NCBI GenBank assembly: GCA_910583675.1
Contig: CAJTYH010000032.1
Coordinates: 1 to 33,154, forward strand
Direction of reading: 5' to 3'
DNA length: 33,154 bases
Origin: an uncultured Muribaculaceae bacterium
Lineage (GTDB): Bacteria; Bacteroidota; Bacteroidia; Bacteroidales; Muribaculaceae
The position numbers were made by a program, and so were the translations under genes. Shown here in pieces: positions 1 through 7,814 of this stretch. The notes under the pieces are model-generated. The model did not search any database. It saw nothing but the letters and a program-made list of their open reading frames with translations, and was not told the DNA's origin. Every line of letters starts with the position of its first letter. The first letter of the stretch is position 1.

Positions 1-46
1 TCATGTCGATGAGGGTACTCTTTCTTTTAATTTTTACTTTTCCCAT
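1..46 (-). CDS. exbD: ExbD/TolR-family biopolymer transport protein, N-terminal fragment
   Basis: Only the first 15 codons lie in the window, and the gene continues beyond its left edge. They read MGKVKIKRKSTLIDM, a basic cytoplasmic start followed by the STLIDM stretch found just before the single membrane helix in Bacteroidota ExbD proteins. An AAGGA sequence sits a few bases upstream of the ATG. The gene follows exbB by 49 bases on the same strand, which is the usual exbB-exbD order. ExbD normally forms the proton-driven motor with ExbB and couples it to TonB. The assignment rests on a very short segment plus context, and a TolR/MotB-like relative cannot be excluded. Confidence 0.65.
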   Translation of the reverse strand, partial: MGKVKIKRKSTLIDM

Positions 47-95
47 ATTTTCCTTGGATTAAAATTGTGAATTGACTATCGTTGGAAATATGAGA

Positions 96-959
96 TCAGT
101 GGGTTGCTGCGAACGACTGTACGATAGAGAAACCGATTTCGTCGATTGCGTAGGTGAGGTTGTCGATCTTATTGGTGTAGAAGTTATAGGAAATAACCGC
201 AAACGCACCGGTTGCGATACCGAAGGCGGTGTTCACAAGTGCCTCGGAAATACCGGTAGACAGCTCGGAAGAGTCAGGAGCGCCTGATGCGGAAAGAGCC
301 TGGAATGACTTGATCATACCGATCACAGTACCGAGAAGACCGACGAGGGTACCGAGGGTGGTGAGGGTAGCCACGATGGGGAGGTTCTGCTGGAGAGAAG
401 GCATCTCGATTGCAGTAGCCTCTTCAACTTCCTTCTGAAGGGTTGCGATTTTCTGCTCCTTGCTGAGAACTGTGTTGCGATCCATTTCCTCGTAACGGTT
501 GAGGGCGGCGCTTACTACAGCGGCAACAGAACCTTTCTGCTTCTTGCAGAGTTCCTGTGCACCCTTGATGTCGTTGGTTGCGAGGCATTTCTTCACAGCT
601 GCAACGAACTTGTCAATGCTGCCGGTGCCTTTGGCGCTCTTAAGGGCGATGGCACGCTCTACAGAGAGAACGATAACTGTGAGGAAGAGAGTCTGAAGGA
701 TAGGCACGATAACGCCACCTTTGAAAATGGTACCGATAAGATCCTGGGGATGAGCCTTGGCGAATTCCTCGCCTGCGAACCACATGGATGCGCCTTCGAA
801 ACCTTCTGCATCGAAGTGCGACGGATGACCGAACACGAACAGGAACAGGAGAACTGCCACTACAAAGCAGGCAATGATCACCAAGAATGCATTCTTGATA
901 CCACGTACGTTGCTACCGGGCTTTACTGTCGGAGCGGAATTGGGCTTTTGAGCTTCCAT
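96..959 (-). CDS. exbB: MotA/TolQ/ExbB proton channel family protein
   Basis: This 287-residue inner-membrane protein is the channel subunit of a proton-driven motor that energises TonB-dependent outer-membrane transport. Hydrophobic segments lie near residues 24-43, 83-104, 193-218 and 240-260. The GTLVGLLGTVIGMI stretch (about 202-215) and the later STGISEALVNTAFGI block (about 234-248) are the family's conserved MotA/TolQ/ExbB motifs. A cytoplasmic region of about 85 residues separates the second and third helices, as expected. The N-terminal helix preceded by about 20 polar residues is common in Bacteroidota versions. No clear Shine-Dalgarno precedes the ATG. exbD begins 49 bases downstream. 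A good promoter match at 1304-1334 suggests a long leader. A TolQ role cannot be separated from ExbB on sequence alone, but the neighbour favours ExbB. Confidence 0.9.
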   Translation of the reverse strand: MEAQKPNSAPTVKPGSNVRGIKNAFLVIIACFVVAVLLFLFVFGHPSHFDAEGFEGASMWFAGEEFAKAHPQDLIGTIFKGGVIVPILQTLFLTVIVLSVERAIALKSAKGTGSIDKFVAAVKKCLATNDIKGAQELCKKQKGSVAAVVSAALNRYEEMDRNTVLSKEQKIATLQKEVEEATAIEMPSLQQNLPIVATLTTLGTLVGLLGTVIGMIKSFQALSASGAPDSSELSTGISEALVNTAFGIATGAFAVISYNFYTNKIDNLTYAIDEIGFSIVQSFAATH

Positions 960-1061
960 AATTTTGTAATAGTACTTTTAAATAGATTTTTATGAATAGA
1001 TAGTAGTTTTTATTTCTCTTTCAATGGTATAACCTCTCAAGTTTCATTGTTGTCAAACATT

Positions 1062-1160
1062 CAAGCAAACGCTTGCGTCACGCCGCGCACCGGAGTTGAT
1101 CCGCCTCACATCGAAAGTGGTGACTTAGCCCTAAGTTTACGGGGGCAACCGTGCCGAAGG
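1062..1160 (-). other. GC-rich, hairpin-dense part of the exbB leader
   Basis: The 808-base gap between exbB and nqrA (960-1767) has no convincing gene. Within it, this stretch is clearly more GC-rich than its AT-rich flanks and holds several short inverted repeats: CAAGC/GCTTG at 1062-1066 and 1071-1075, CGGA/TCCG at 1091-1094 and 1100-1103, TCAC/GTGA at 1106-1109 and 1120-1123, and GGCA/TGCC at 1144-1147 and 1152-1155. GCCC at 1128-1131 could instead pair with GGGC at 1143-1146, which would compete with the last hairpin. It would lie inside the transcript from the promoter at 1304-1334. I could not match it to cobalamin, TPP, SAM, c-di-GMP or fluoride riboswitches. Each stem is short enough to occur by chance. 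Confidence 0.3.
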
Positions 1161-1303
1161 GATGAAGATGTCAATTCAAATTATCTGAAACTTACTCATG
1201 TATGATTTCCTGCAAATTCAGACTACTTTCATGGCATCGACTTTTAGGCACTAAACCTCGCTGGCTTTCATTTGACAAGGAGCTCTATAGCAAAAGCTAA
1301 TTG

Positions 1304-1334
1304 CAAAATTATCATTATATTTTAACATGACAAA
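1304..1334 (-). promoter_or_regulatory. Predicted promoter for exbB-exbD
   Basis: Read on the minus strand, TTTG (1334-1331) is followed after 19 bp by TAATTTTG (1311-1304). Both boxes match the Bacteroidota primary sigma-factor consensus (-33 TTTG, -7 TAnnTTTG) with near-ideal spacing. Transcription would start near 1298, giving a leader of about 340 nt before the exbB ATG at 959. No better match was seen nearer the gene. Confidence 0.5.
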
Positions 1335-1615
1335 ATTTTCACAACTGATTTTAACATATTTTCCGCGACCGGCTCTCCCCGGGAAGTGAACCCGACATGG
1401 TCGGAAACGACATTGCCGAAAAAAGACAAGATGGATATTACGCGACGTCAAACACTTCAATGAACTCTACCGGAGTATCAACCGAACAACCTTCCGGCAT
1501 GGCATGAAAGTTTCCCGGCTGTTACAGTAACGGGATTTTGGAACAAACTATATACCGATGCGAAAATAATCCGTATTTTTTACACACTTTAACAAGAGGA
1601 GACAGAAATTATCAC

Positions 1616-1623
1616 TAACTTTG
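1616..1623 (+). promoter_or_regulatory. Predicted -7 box of the nqr operon promoter
   Basis: TAACTTTG fits the Bacteroidota -7 consensus TAnnTTTG exactly. The -33 position has no good TTG, so the promoter may be weak or activator-dependent. Initiation would be near 1630, leaving an untranslated leader of about 138 nt before nqrA that contains two strong hairpins. Confidence 0.45.
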
Positions 1624-1638
1624 CGGCTTGAAAGGCCA

Positions 1639-1660
1639 ATTGCGGAAAAAATTCCGCAAT
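1639..1660 (+). promoter_or_regulatory. Perfect 9-bp hairpin in the nqr leader
   Basis: ATTGCGGAA (1639-1647) and TTCCGCAAT (1652-1660) are exact inverted repeats around an AAAA loop. The element falls just after the predicted transcription start of the nqr operon. It could be a protein-binding operator or an RNA hairpin affecting stability or elongation; the sequence does not decide between these. Confidence 0.45.
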
Positions 1661-1694
1661 CGCAGCCATAGACATGGCACAGAGACCAAATATC

Positions 1695-1714
1695 GTGTGT
1701 CAGGACACACTTTT
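1695..1714 (+). promoter_or_regulatory. Attenuator-like hairpin in the nqr leader
   Basis: GTGTGT (1695-1700) and ACACAC (1705-1710) form a 6-bp stem around CAGG, followed directly by TTTT (1711-1714). The stem followed by a short T run resembles an intrinsic terminator. It lies between the predicted nqr promoter and the nqrA ATG at 1768. The T run is short, so termination would be partial at best. Confidence 0.35.
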
Positions 1715-1767
1715 ACTGTAGCTATTTTCACACGGCAAAAAAATTTTCACCCACACATATTTAGAAG

Positions 1768-3114
1768 ATGAGTATCGGGATTAAAATCAAAAAGGGACTG
1801 GATCTGCATCTGGCAGGTGCGGTTTCAGATTTCATGAACATTACCCCATGTCACACACCTACCGTTGCTGTAATCCCCGACGATTTCGAGGGACTCATTC
1901 CAAAGATGGAGGTAAAGGAGGGTGACAAAGTGCTGTCTGGGCAACCGGTCATGCGCCATAAGCTCCATGAAGCCATAAAACTTGTAAGCCCTGCGACAGG
2001 TACGATAAAAGCTATCGTACGCGGCGAACGCCGCAAGATACTCCGTGTAGTCATAGAGGTGGAACAAGGGGAAGGCATGACCCATGATGTAAAGAAAACC
2101 ACACTATCACCGGACGAGGCACGCGAACTGCTCATGAAATCGGGACTGTGGGCCATGATGCGCCAGAGGCCATATGACATCGTGCCGGATCCCCACGCCG
2201 TGATCCGCGACATATTCGTATGCGGGTTCGACTCGGCACCGTTGGCATACACCGTTACTGAATTCCCGGACGACGCACGCAAGAACCTTGAAGCGGGCGT
2301 AAAACTACTCTCTTCATTGACACAGGGGAAAGTGTACGTGTCGCGTCGCCAAGGTCAGGCGCTACCCGACCTTTCAGGTGCCGAGATGGTAGACATCTCC
2401 GGTCCCCATCCCTCAGGAAATGCCGGTACGATGATAGCTGCGATAGCACCGGTAAACAAGGGGGAGACCGTGATCTCGCTGGATCTCGCCACCCTCGGAC
2501 GCATCGGGGCACTTGCCCTCACCGGAAAGGTGCCCATGGAAACAACCGTAGCCTTGACCGGTTCGGAAGTTACATCACCACGCCTCATCCGCACTCTCAT
2601 CGGAGCAGAAATGAATTCACTGCTGAAAGGCGCGATCAAGGCAGACGGACGCAATCACCGAATAATATCAGGCAACGTGCTTACCGGCCACAAGGAATCC
2701 ATGGAAGGCTACCTACGCTATCCCTACCGCCAGATAACCGTCATCCCGGAAGGAGACGACGTAGCGGAATTCATGGGCTGGGCATCCCTCTCACCAAAGA
2801 AAATGAGCACCAGCCCCTCCTTCCCCGGCCATTTCCTTGGCAAGAAACTTTTCAGCCCCGACGCACGTCTGCTCGGAGGACGCCGTGCCATGATCATGAG
2901 CGGTGAATACGACAAGGTAATGCCGATGGACATCCTTCCGGAATACCTCATAAAAGCCATTCTCGGACGCGACATAGACCGTATGGAGCAGCTCGGCATC
3001 TACGAGGTGGCTCCTGAGGATTTCGCCTTGGCTGAATATGCCGACACATCAAAACTCGAGCTACAGAAGATAGTGCGTGAGGGTCTCGACTACCTGCGCA
3101 AGGAACTCGAGTAA
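1768..3114 (+). CDS. nqrA: Na+-translocating NADH:quinone reductase subunit A
   Basis: NqrA is the large cytoplasmic subunit of the Na+-pumping NADH:ubiquinone/menaquinone oxidoreductase and is implicated in quinone binding. At 448 residues it has the family's usual length. The opening (IKIKKGLDLHLAG, then GLIPKMEVKEGDKVLSGQPV) is the typical NqrA start, including the biotinyl/lipoyl-like segment around residues 35-75. The rest shows no membrane helix, which agrees with a peripheral subunit. It is the first gene of a complete nqrABCDEF operon, with nqrB starting 39 bases after it. The ATG at 1768 lacks a strong Shine-Dalgarno, which is normal in this phylum. Expression probably depends on the promoter near 1616 and the leader hairpins. 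Confidence 0.96.
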   Translation: MSIGIKIKKGLDLHLAGAVSDFMNITPCHTPTVAVIPDDFEGLIPKMEVKEGDKVLSGQPVMRHKLHEAIKLVSPATGTIKAIVRGERRKILRVVIEVEQGEGMTHDVKKTTLSPDEARELLMKSGLWAMMRQRPYDIVPDPHAVIRDIFVCGFDSAPLAYTVTEFPDDARKNLEAGVKLLSSLTQGKVYVSRRQGQALPDLSGAEMVDISGPHPSGNAGTMIAAIAPVNKGETVISLDLATLGRIGALALTGKVPMETTVALTGSEVTSPRLIRTLIGAEMNSLLKGAIKADGRNHRIISGNVLTGHKESMEGYLRYPYRQITVIPEGDDVAEFMGWASLSPKKMSTSPSFPGHFLGKKLFSPDARLLGGRRAMIMSGEYDKVMPMDILPEYLIKAILGRDIDRMEQLGIYEVAPEDFALAEYADTSKLELQKIVREGLDYLRKELE

Positions 3115-3153
3115 TGCTGAACCAGAAAACTGTTTTCACCTCAAATAATAAAA

Positions 3154-4386
3154 ATGAAAGCTTTAAAGAAATTGCTTGACAAGGCGCGTCCGTCTTTTGA
3201 GCCGGGAGGCAAACTGCATGCTTTCCGCTCGGTGTTCGACGGATTCGACACCTTCCTGTTCACTCCCGGCGAGACATCACGCTCAGGAGTGCATATACAC
3301 GACAGCATGGACTCCAAACGCACGATGATAATTGTGATTGTAGCGTTGCTCCCATGCCTTCTCTTCGGCATGTACAACACCGGCTATCAGAACTGGCTTG
3401 CATGCGGCGAGACCACATTCCCGTTCTGGAGCCTTATGCTATACGGATTCCTGGCCGTCCTCCCACGCATCGTCGTGGCCTACGTCGTAGGTCTCGGAAT
3501 TGAATTCGTGGTAGCCCAATGGCGACGCGAGGAAATCCAGGAGGGATTCCTCGTCACAGGCATCCTCATCCCGATGATATGCCCCATCGAGACCCCGCTC
3601 TGGATGATTGCCGTAGCGACTGCCATAAGCGTGATATTCGTAAAGGAAGTGTTCGGCGGTACCGGCTACAATATCTTCAACGTGGCTCTTGTCACGCGTG
3701 CGGTTCTCTTCTTCGGGTATCCTGCCAAAATGAGCGGCGACAGCGTGTTCGTTCCCCTCAACTCCATATTCGGACTTGGAGGAAACGTACCCGACGGCTT
3801 TACCGGTGCTACCCCTCTGGGACAGATAGCCACCTCCGGAGCCACTTCACCGGCAGAACTCGCAGGTTCCCTCACGAGCATAGCCAACGAACCGTTGAGC
3901 ACATGGGACATGTTCCTCGGCCTCATCCCCGGTTCATTTGGCGAGACATCCACACTCTGCATACTCATCGGCGCGGCCATCCTGCTCGTCACGGGTATCG
4001 CAAGCTGGCGCATAATCCTGTCTGTATTCGCCGGAGGCGCGATAATGGCTCTGGTGGCCAATACATTCTCATCTCCCACCTATCCGGCATCCTACCTCAG
4101 CGTAGCCGACCAGCTTTGCCTCGGAGGCTTCGCATTCGCGGCCGTATTCATGGCTACCGATCCGGTAACCTCATGCCGAACGAACACCGGCAAATACATC
4201 TATGGCTTGCTTGTGGGTGCCATAGCAGTGATAATCCGCACCTACAACAACGGATATCCTGAAGGCGCCATGCTGGCCGTATTGCTGATGAACGCGATGG
4301 CTCCCCTTATCGACTACTGCGTGGTCGAAGCCAATGTGCGCCGCAGGATGAGGCGCATGCCGCGCACAAGCACCGACGAGAAATGA
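3154..4386 (+). CDS. nqrB: Na+-translocating NADH:quinone reductase subunit B
   Basis: NqrB is a polytopic inner-membrane subunit of Na+-NQR that carries a covalently bound FMN and contributes to the sodium channel. The protein has 410 residues and many hydrophobic segments. The flavinylation site is visible as DGFTGATPLG at residues 214-223, where Thr220 is the expected FMN-threonine. The N-terminal ~50 residues are polar, followed by the first helix (IIVIVALLPCLLFGMY). The gene is 39 bases after nqrA and 36 bases before nqrC, so a single transcript is likely. A 247-residue open frame overlapping it in another frame is a shadow. Assignment is secure. Confidence 0.96.
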   Translation: MKALKKLLDKARPSFEPGGKLHAFRSVFDGFDTFLFTPGETSRSGVHIHDSMDSKRTMIIVIVALLPCLLFGMYNTGYQNWLACGETTFPFWSLMLYGFLAVLPRIVVAYVVGLGIEFVVAQWRREEIQEGFLVTGILIPMICPIETPLWMIAVATAISVIFVKEVFGGTGYNIFNVALVTRAVLFFGYPAKMSGDSVFVPLNSIFGLGGNVPDGFTGATPLGQIATSGATSPAELAGSLTSIANEPLSTWDMFLGLIPGSFGETSTLCILIGAAILLVTGIASWRIILSVFAGGAIMALVANTFSSPTYPASYLSVADQLCLGGFAFAAVFMATDPVTSCRTNTGKYIYGLLVGAIAVIIRTYNNGYPEGAMLAVLLMNAMAPLIDYCVVEANVRRRMRRMPRTSTDEK

Positions 4387-4422
4387 CACATATCACAAAC
4401 ACCTTGACAATCAACTGAAGAT

Positions 4423-5133
4423 ATGATAAACAAACAGAGCAACGTCTACACCATCGTCTATATCACGGTGATGGTGGTCATAGTCGGAGCAGCTCTGGCG
4501 TTCACTGCCATGTCCCTGAAAGAGAAACAGACGGAGAACGCCGATGCCGACAAGATGAGGCAGATATTGCAGTCGGTGCACCTTACCACCGAGAGAGCCA
4601 CCGTCGTGGAGGACTACAAGAAATACATCACATCCACTATAGTGGTAAACAGCAATGGAGAACAGGTAGAGGGTGCAGACGCTTTCGCGATCAACGTGGC
4701 AAACGAAGCCAAGAAACCGGCAGACCAGCGTCAACTGCCAGTATACATATGCACGCTGCCCGATGTCGGCACCAAGTACATAATTCCTCTGGCAGGAATG
4801 GGACTGTGGGGCCCGATCTGGGGATACGTATCACTTGACAGCGACGGGACCACCATATACGGTGCGTTCTTCGACCACCAGGGAGAGACTCCGGGTCTCG
4901 GCGCAGAAATCACCAAGCCCGCATTCACCGACCAGTTCAACGGCAAGGAAATGTTCAAAAACGGCCTTTTCCTCCCGGTTACAGTGGTAAAGAAAGGACA
5001 GGTACCTCAGGGTGACATGGACTACGTGGACGGCATCTCGGGCGGAACAATCACCTCAAAGGGTGTAGGCTCAATGCTTGACGAGTGCCTGAAACCATAC
5101 AAGGCTTATCTTGAATCACTTAGCAAACAATAA
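4423..5133 (+). CDS. nqrC: Na+-translocating NADH:quinone reductase subunit C
   Basis: NqrC is anchored by an N-terminal helix (about residues 8-28) and exposes an FMN-binding domain on the periplasmic side, carrying the second covalent FMN of the complex. The attachment motif is DGISGGTITS at residues 203-212, with Thr209 as the expected flavin site. The family usually has SGAT; here the third position is Gly, a mild variation. The length of 236 residues is normal. nqrD follows after only 6 bases, so the two are probably translationally linked. Flavin transfer would need an ApbE flavin transferase, which is not in this window. Confidence 0.95.
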   Translation: MINKQSNVYTIVYITVMVVIVGAALAFTAMSLKEKQTENADADKMRQILQSVHLTTERATVVEDYKKYITSTIVVNSNGEQVEGADAFAINVANEAKKPADQRQLPVYICTLPDVGTKYIIPLAGMGLWGPIWGYVSLDSDGTTIYGAFFDHQGETPGLGAEITKPAFTDQFNGKEMFKNGLFLPVTVVKKGQVPQGDMDYVDGISGGTITSKGVGSMLDECLKPYKAYLESLSKQ

Positions 5134-5139
5134 CACGCC

Positions 5140-5766
5140 ATGGCAGATAAAATAAGCAACAGGGACATATTTTTCAACCCCTTCTCAAAGGACAATCCGG
5201 TGATAGTGCAGGTGCTCGGCATCTGCTCCTGCCTGGCTGTCACGGCCAAGCTCGAGCCGGCGCTTGTCATGGGCATCTCGGTTATCGCGGTGCTCGCCTT
5301 CTCGAATGTGATCATCTCCTTGATACGCAATACCATACCCACCAACATCCGCATCATCGTGCAACTCGTGGTGGTGGCTGCGCTCGTAATCATTGTAAAC
5401 CAGCTCCTTCTGGCCTATGCCTACGATGTGAGCAAGCAGCTTTCGGTATTCATCGGGCTTATAATCACCAACTGCATCCTCATGGGACGCCTTGAAGCGT
5501 TTGCCATGGGCAACAAGCCCTGGCCTTCGTTCCTTGACGGTGTGGGAAACGGCATCGGATACACCATTATCCTGGTGATAGTAGGATTTTTCCGCGAATT
5601 GCTCGGAAGCGGCAGCCTTATGGGTTACAAGGTGATACCACAAAGCTGGTATGATGCCGGTTATGCAGACAACGGCCTTATGATCCTGCCCCCCATGGCT
5701 CTTCTCGTGGTGGCATGCATAATCTGGGTTCACCGCTCATACAACAAGGAGCTGCAGGAAAAATAA
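5140..5766 (+). CDS. nqrD: Na+-translocating NADH:quinone reductase subunit D
   Basis: NqrD is a six-helix inner-membrane subunit related to NqrE and to RnfE. The 208 residues include the conserved half-site cysteines Cys29 (in LGICSCLAV) and Cys112 (in TNCILMGRLEAF). In the known complex these cysteines, with the equivalent pair in NqrE, hold the iron centre in the middle of the membrane. The inverted-repeat helix arrangement is supported by hydrophobic segments on both sides of the NCILMGR loop. It lies 6 bases after nqrC and 56 bases before nqrE. Confusion with RnfE is unlikely because the operon contains the Nqr-specific nqrA, nqrC and nqrF. Confidence 0.95.
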   Translation: MADKISNRDIFFNPFSKDNPVIVQVLGICSCLAVTAKLEPALVMGISVIAVLAFSNVIISLIRNTIPTNIRIIVQLVVVAALVIIVNQLLLAYAYDVSKQLSVFIGLIITNCILMGRLEAFAMGNKPWPSFLDGVGNGIGYTIILVIVGFFRELLGSGSLMGYKVIPQSWYDAGYADNGLMILPPMALLVVACIIWVHRSYNKELQEK

Positions 5767-5822
5767 AGCATCTCCCCCGAAAATCATTCCACTAAACATA
5801 ACGCTTCTAACCGGACAGCTAA

Positions 5823-6440
5823 ATGGAAAATCTGAACCTATTCATACGGTCGATATTCGTAGACAACATGGTGTTTGCCTACTTCCTCGGCATGTGCTCT
5901 TTTCTTGCAGTGTCGAAGAATGTAAAGACCGCCTTCGGGCTGGGGGTGGCAGTCACCTTCATGCTGATGATAACCCTCCCCATCAATTACCTCCTGGAAA
6001 ACTACGTGCTGAAGGAGGGTGCGCTGAAATGGCTCGGTGAAGACTTCGCCGGAGTGGATCTCAGCTTCCTGTCATTGATAATGTTCATAGCGGTAATAGC
6101 CTCCATGACCCAGCTCGTGGAGATGGCCGTGGAGAAATATTCACCTTCGCTTTATGCGTCGCTTGGCATCTTCCTACCGCTGATCGCCGTGAACTGCGCG
6201 ATCCTCGGCGGCTCGCTCTTCATGCAGCAGAGGGAGTTCGCAAACGTATGGACAGCGACATGCGCCGGAGCAGGCTGGGGCATAGGTTGGCTCCTTGCCA
6301 TCACCGCCATCGCAGCCATCCGCGAACGCGTCTCCACCTATTCCAACGTACCCGCTCCGCTGCGCGGCATAGGGATCACATTCATAATCTGCGCCCTCAT
6401 GGGAATCGCCTTCATGAGCTTCCTGGGCATAAAAATCTGA
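5823..6440 (+). CDS. nqrE: Na+-translocating NADH:quinone reductase subunit E
   Basis: NqrE is the NqrD/RnfA-like six-helix membrane subunit. It has 205 residues with the paired cysteines Cys25 (in LGMCSFLAVS) and Cys125 (in VNCAILGGSLF) that, with those of NqrD, ligate the intramembrane iron centre and help move electrons across the membrane. The ATG at 5823 gives the expected N-terminus (NLFIRSIFVDNMVFAYFLG). nqrF starts 23 bases after the stop. Length, motifs and operon position all agree with the family. Confidence 0.95.
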   Translation: MENLNLFIRSIFVDNMVFAYFLGMCSFLAVSKNVKTAFGLGVAVTFMLMITLPINYLLENYVLKEGALKWLGEDFAGVDLSFLSLIMFIAVIASMTQLVEMAVEKYSPSLYASLGIFLPLIAVNCAILGGSLFMQQREFANVWTATCAGAGWGIGWLLAITAIAAIRERVSTYSNVPAPLRGIGITFIICALMGIAFMSFLGIKI

Positions 6441-6463
6441 CAACCTTCACAACTGTTTAAGAC

Positions 6464-7756
6464 ATGACTTTACTACAGCTCTCACAACTTGGAGCCACGC
6501 TGCTTTCAGGAATCGGCATATTCCTTGCCATAACCCTGCTGCTCGTGATAGTGCTCCTCGTGGCCAAGCGCTACCTTGTCAGCTCCGGCAAGGTTACGGT
6601 CACCATCAACGACGACAAAAAGGTGGAGGTTGAGTCGGGACGCCCGTTGCTCTCCGCCCTCGCCACCCAGAACGTGTTCCTACCCTCGGCCTGTGGCGGA
6701 AAGGGCAGTTGCGCCCAGTGCAAGGTGCGCGTGACCGAAGGTGGAGGCGAGATTCTCCCGACCGAGGCCGTGCATTTCAGCCGCAAGGAGATAAAGGACA
6801 ACTGGCGCCTCGCATGCCAGGTAAAGGTGAAGAACGACATCGACATCAAGGTGCCCGCATCCGTTCTCGACATCAAGGAATATGAATGTACCGTGGTTTC
6901 CAACAACAATGTGGCCACGTTCATCAAGGAATTCATCGTGGCACTTCCCGAAGGCGCACACATGAACTTCATCCCCGGCTCATACGCACAGATAAAGATT
7001 CCACCATTCAAGATAGACTATGACAAGGACATAGACAAGGCATCCATCGGCAAGGAGTATCTGCCGGCATGGGAAAAATTCGGCCTGTTCAACCTCAAGT
7101 GCGTGAACAACGAGACGACCGTGCGCGCCTACTCCATGGCCAACTACCCTGCAGAAGGTGATCGTTTCATGCTGACGGTGCGCATCGCCACTCCCCCGTT
7201 CAAGCCGAAACCCGAGGTCGGTTTCATGGACGTGAACCCTGGTATCGCATCCTCCTACATATTCACACTCAAACCGGGAGACAAGGTTCTCATGAGCGGC
7301 CCCTACGGAGACTTCCATCCCATCTTCGACTCCAAGAACGAGATGATGTGGATAGGCGGCGGTGCCGGAATGGCACCCTTGCGTGCACAGATCATGCATA
7401 TGACCAAGACGCTCAAGACCACAGACCGCGTCATGAACTACTTCTACGGTGCCCGTGCGCTCAACGAGGTATTCTATCTTGACGACTTCCTCAACCTTGA
7501 GAAGGAATTCCCCAATTTCCATTTCCACCTCGCACTGGATCGCCCCGATCCCGCAGCGGATGCCGCGGGAGTAAAATACACCCCCGGCTTCGTGCATCAG
7601 GTAATCTACGACACCTACCTGAAGAACCACGAAAATCCGGAGGACATCGAATACTACATGTGCGGCCCCGGCCCGATGAGCAACGCCGTGAACGGGATGC
7701 TTGACTCACTCGGGGTAGATCCCGCGAATATCCACTACGACAACTTCGGCGGATAA
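6464..7756 (+). CDS. nqrF: Na+-translocating NADH:quinone reductase subunit F (NADH-oxidising, FAD and 2Fe-2S)
   Basis: NqrF is the electron entry point of Na+-NQR: it oxidises NADH at an FAD and passes electrons to a 2Fe-2S cluster. The 430 residues show an N-terminal membrane anchor (about 12-35), a ferredoxin domain with cluster cysteines Cys77, Cys83, Cys86 and Cys118, the FAD-binding motif RAYSMANY (221-228), GPYGDF (279-284), the NAD-binding GGGAGMAPLR (298-307) and a C-terminal YYMCGPGPM. The protein ends in YDNFGG, as typical NqrF does. It is the last gene of the operon. No clear terminator follows, so some read-through into murB 59 bases downstream is possible. Confidence 0.96.
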   Translation: MTLLQLSQLGATLLSGIGIFLAITLLLVIVLLVAKRYLVSSGKVTVTINDDKKVEVESGRPLLSALATQNVFLPSACGGKGSCAQCKVRVTEGGGEILPTEAVHFSRKEIKDNWRLACQVKVKNDIDIKVPASVLDIKEYECTVVSNNNVATFIKEFIVALPEGAHMNFIPGSYAQIKIPPFKIDYDKDIDKASIGKEYLPAWEKFGLFNLKCVNNETTVRAYSMANYPAEGDRFMLTVRIATPPFKPKPEVGFMDVNPGIASSYIFTLKPGDKVLMSGPYGDFHPIFDSKNEMMWIGGGAGMAPLRAQIMHMTKTLKTTDRVMNYFYGARALNEVFYLDDFLNLEKEFPNFHFHLALDRPDPAADAAGVKYTPGFVHQVIYDTYLKNHENPEDIEYYMCGPGPMSNAVNGMLDSLGVDPANIHYDNFGG

Positions 7757-7814
7757 GCGACACTACTTACCGACGAAGCGGAAATATGAAACCCGCTAAC
7801 ACCGACCCACTACT

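Noticed and set aside
1081..1180. Possible known riboswitch or tmRNA in the exbB leader
   Set aside because: Conserved cores of cobalamin, TPP, SAM, c-di-GMP and fluoride riboswitches, of tmRNA and of RNase P RNA were looked for by eye on both strands and not found; kept only as an unnamed structured stretch.
1251..1460. 69-codon open frame on the minus strand in the exbB-nqrA gap
   Set aside because: The product (rich in Cys, Arg and Phe) has no recognisable motif, and the frame overlaps the predicted exbB promoter at 1304-1334.
3519..4262. 247-codon frame inside nqrB
   Set aside because: It is a +1-type shadow of nqrB; the Arg/His-rich translation is typical of out-of-frame reading, and nqrB is conserved throughout.
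5185..5733. 182-codon minus-strand frame across nqrD
   Set aside because: It is antisense to a fully conserved membrane protein and its His/Glu/Asp-rich translation matches the complement of hydrophobic codons.
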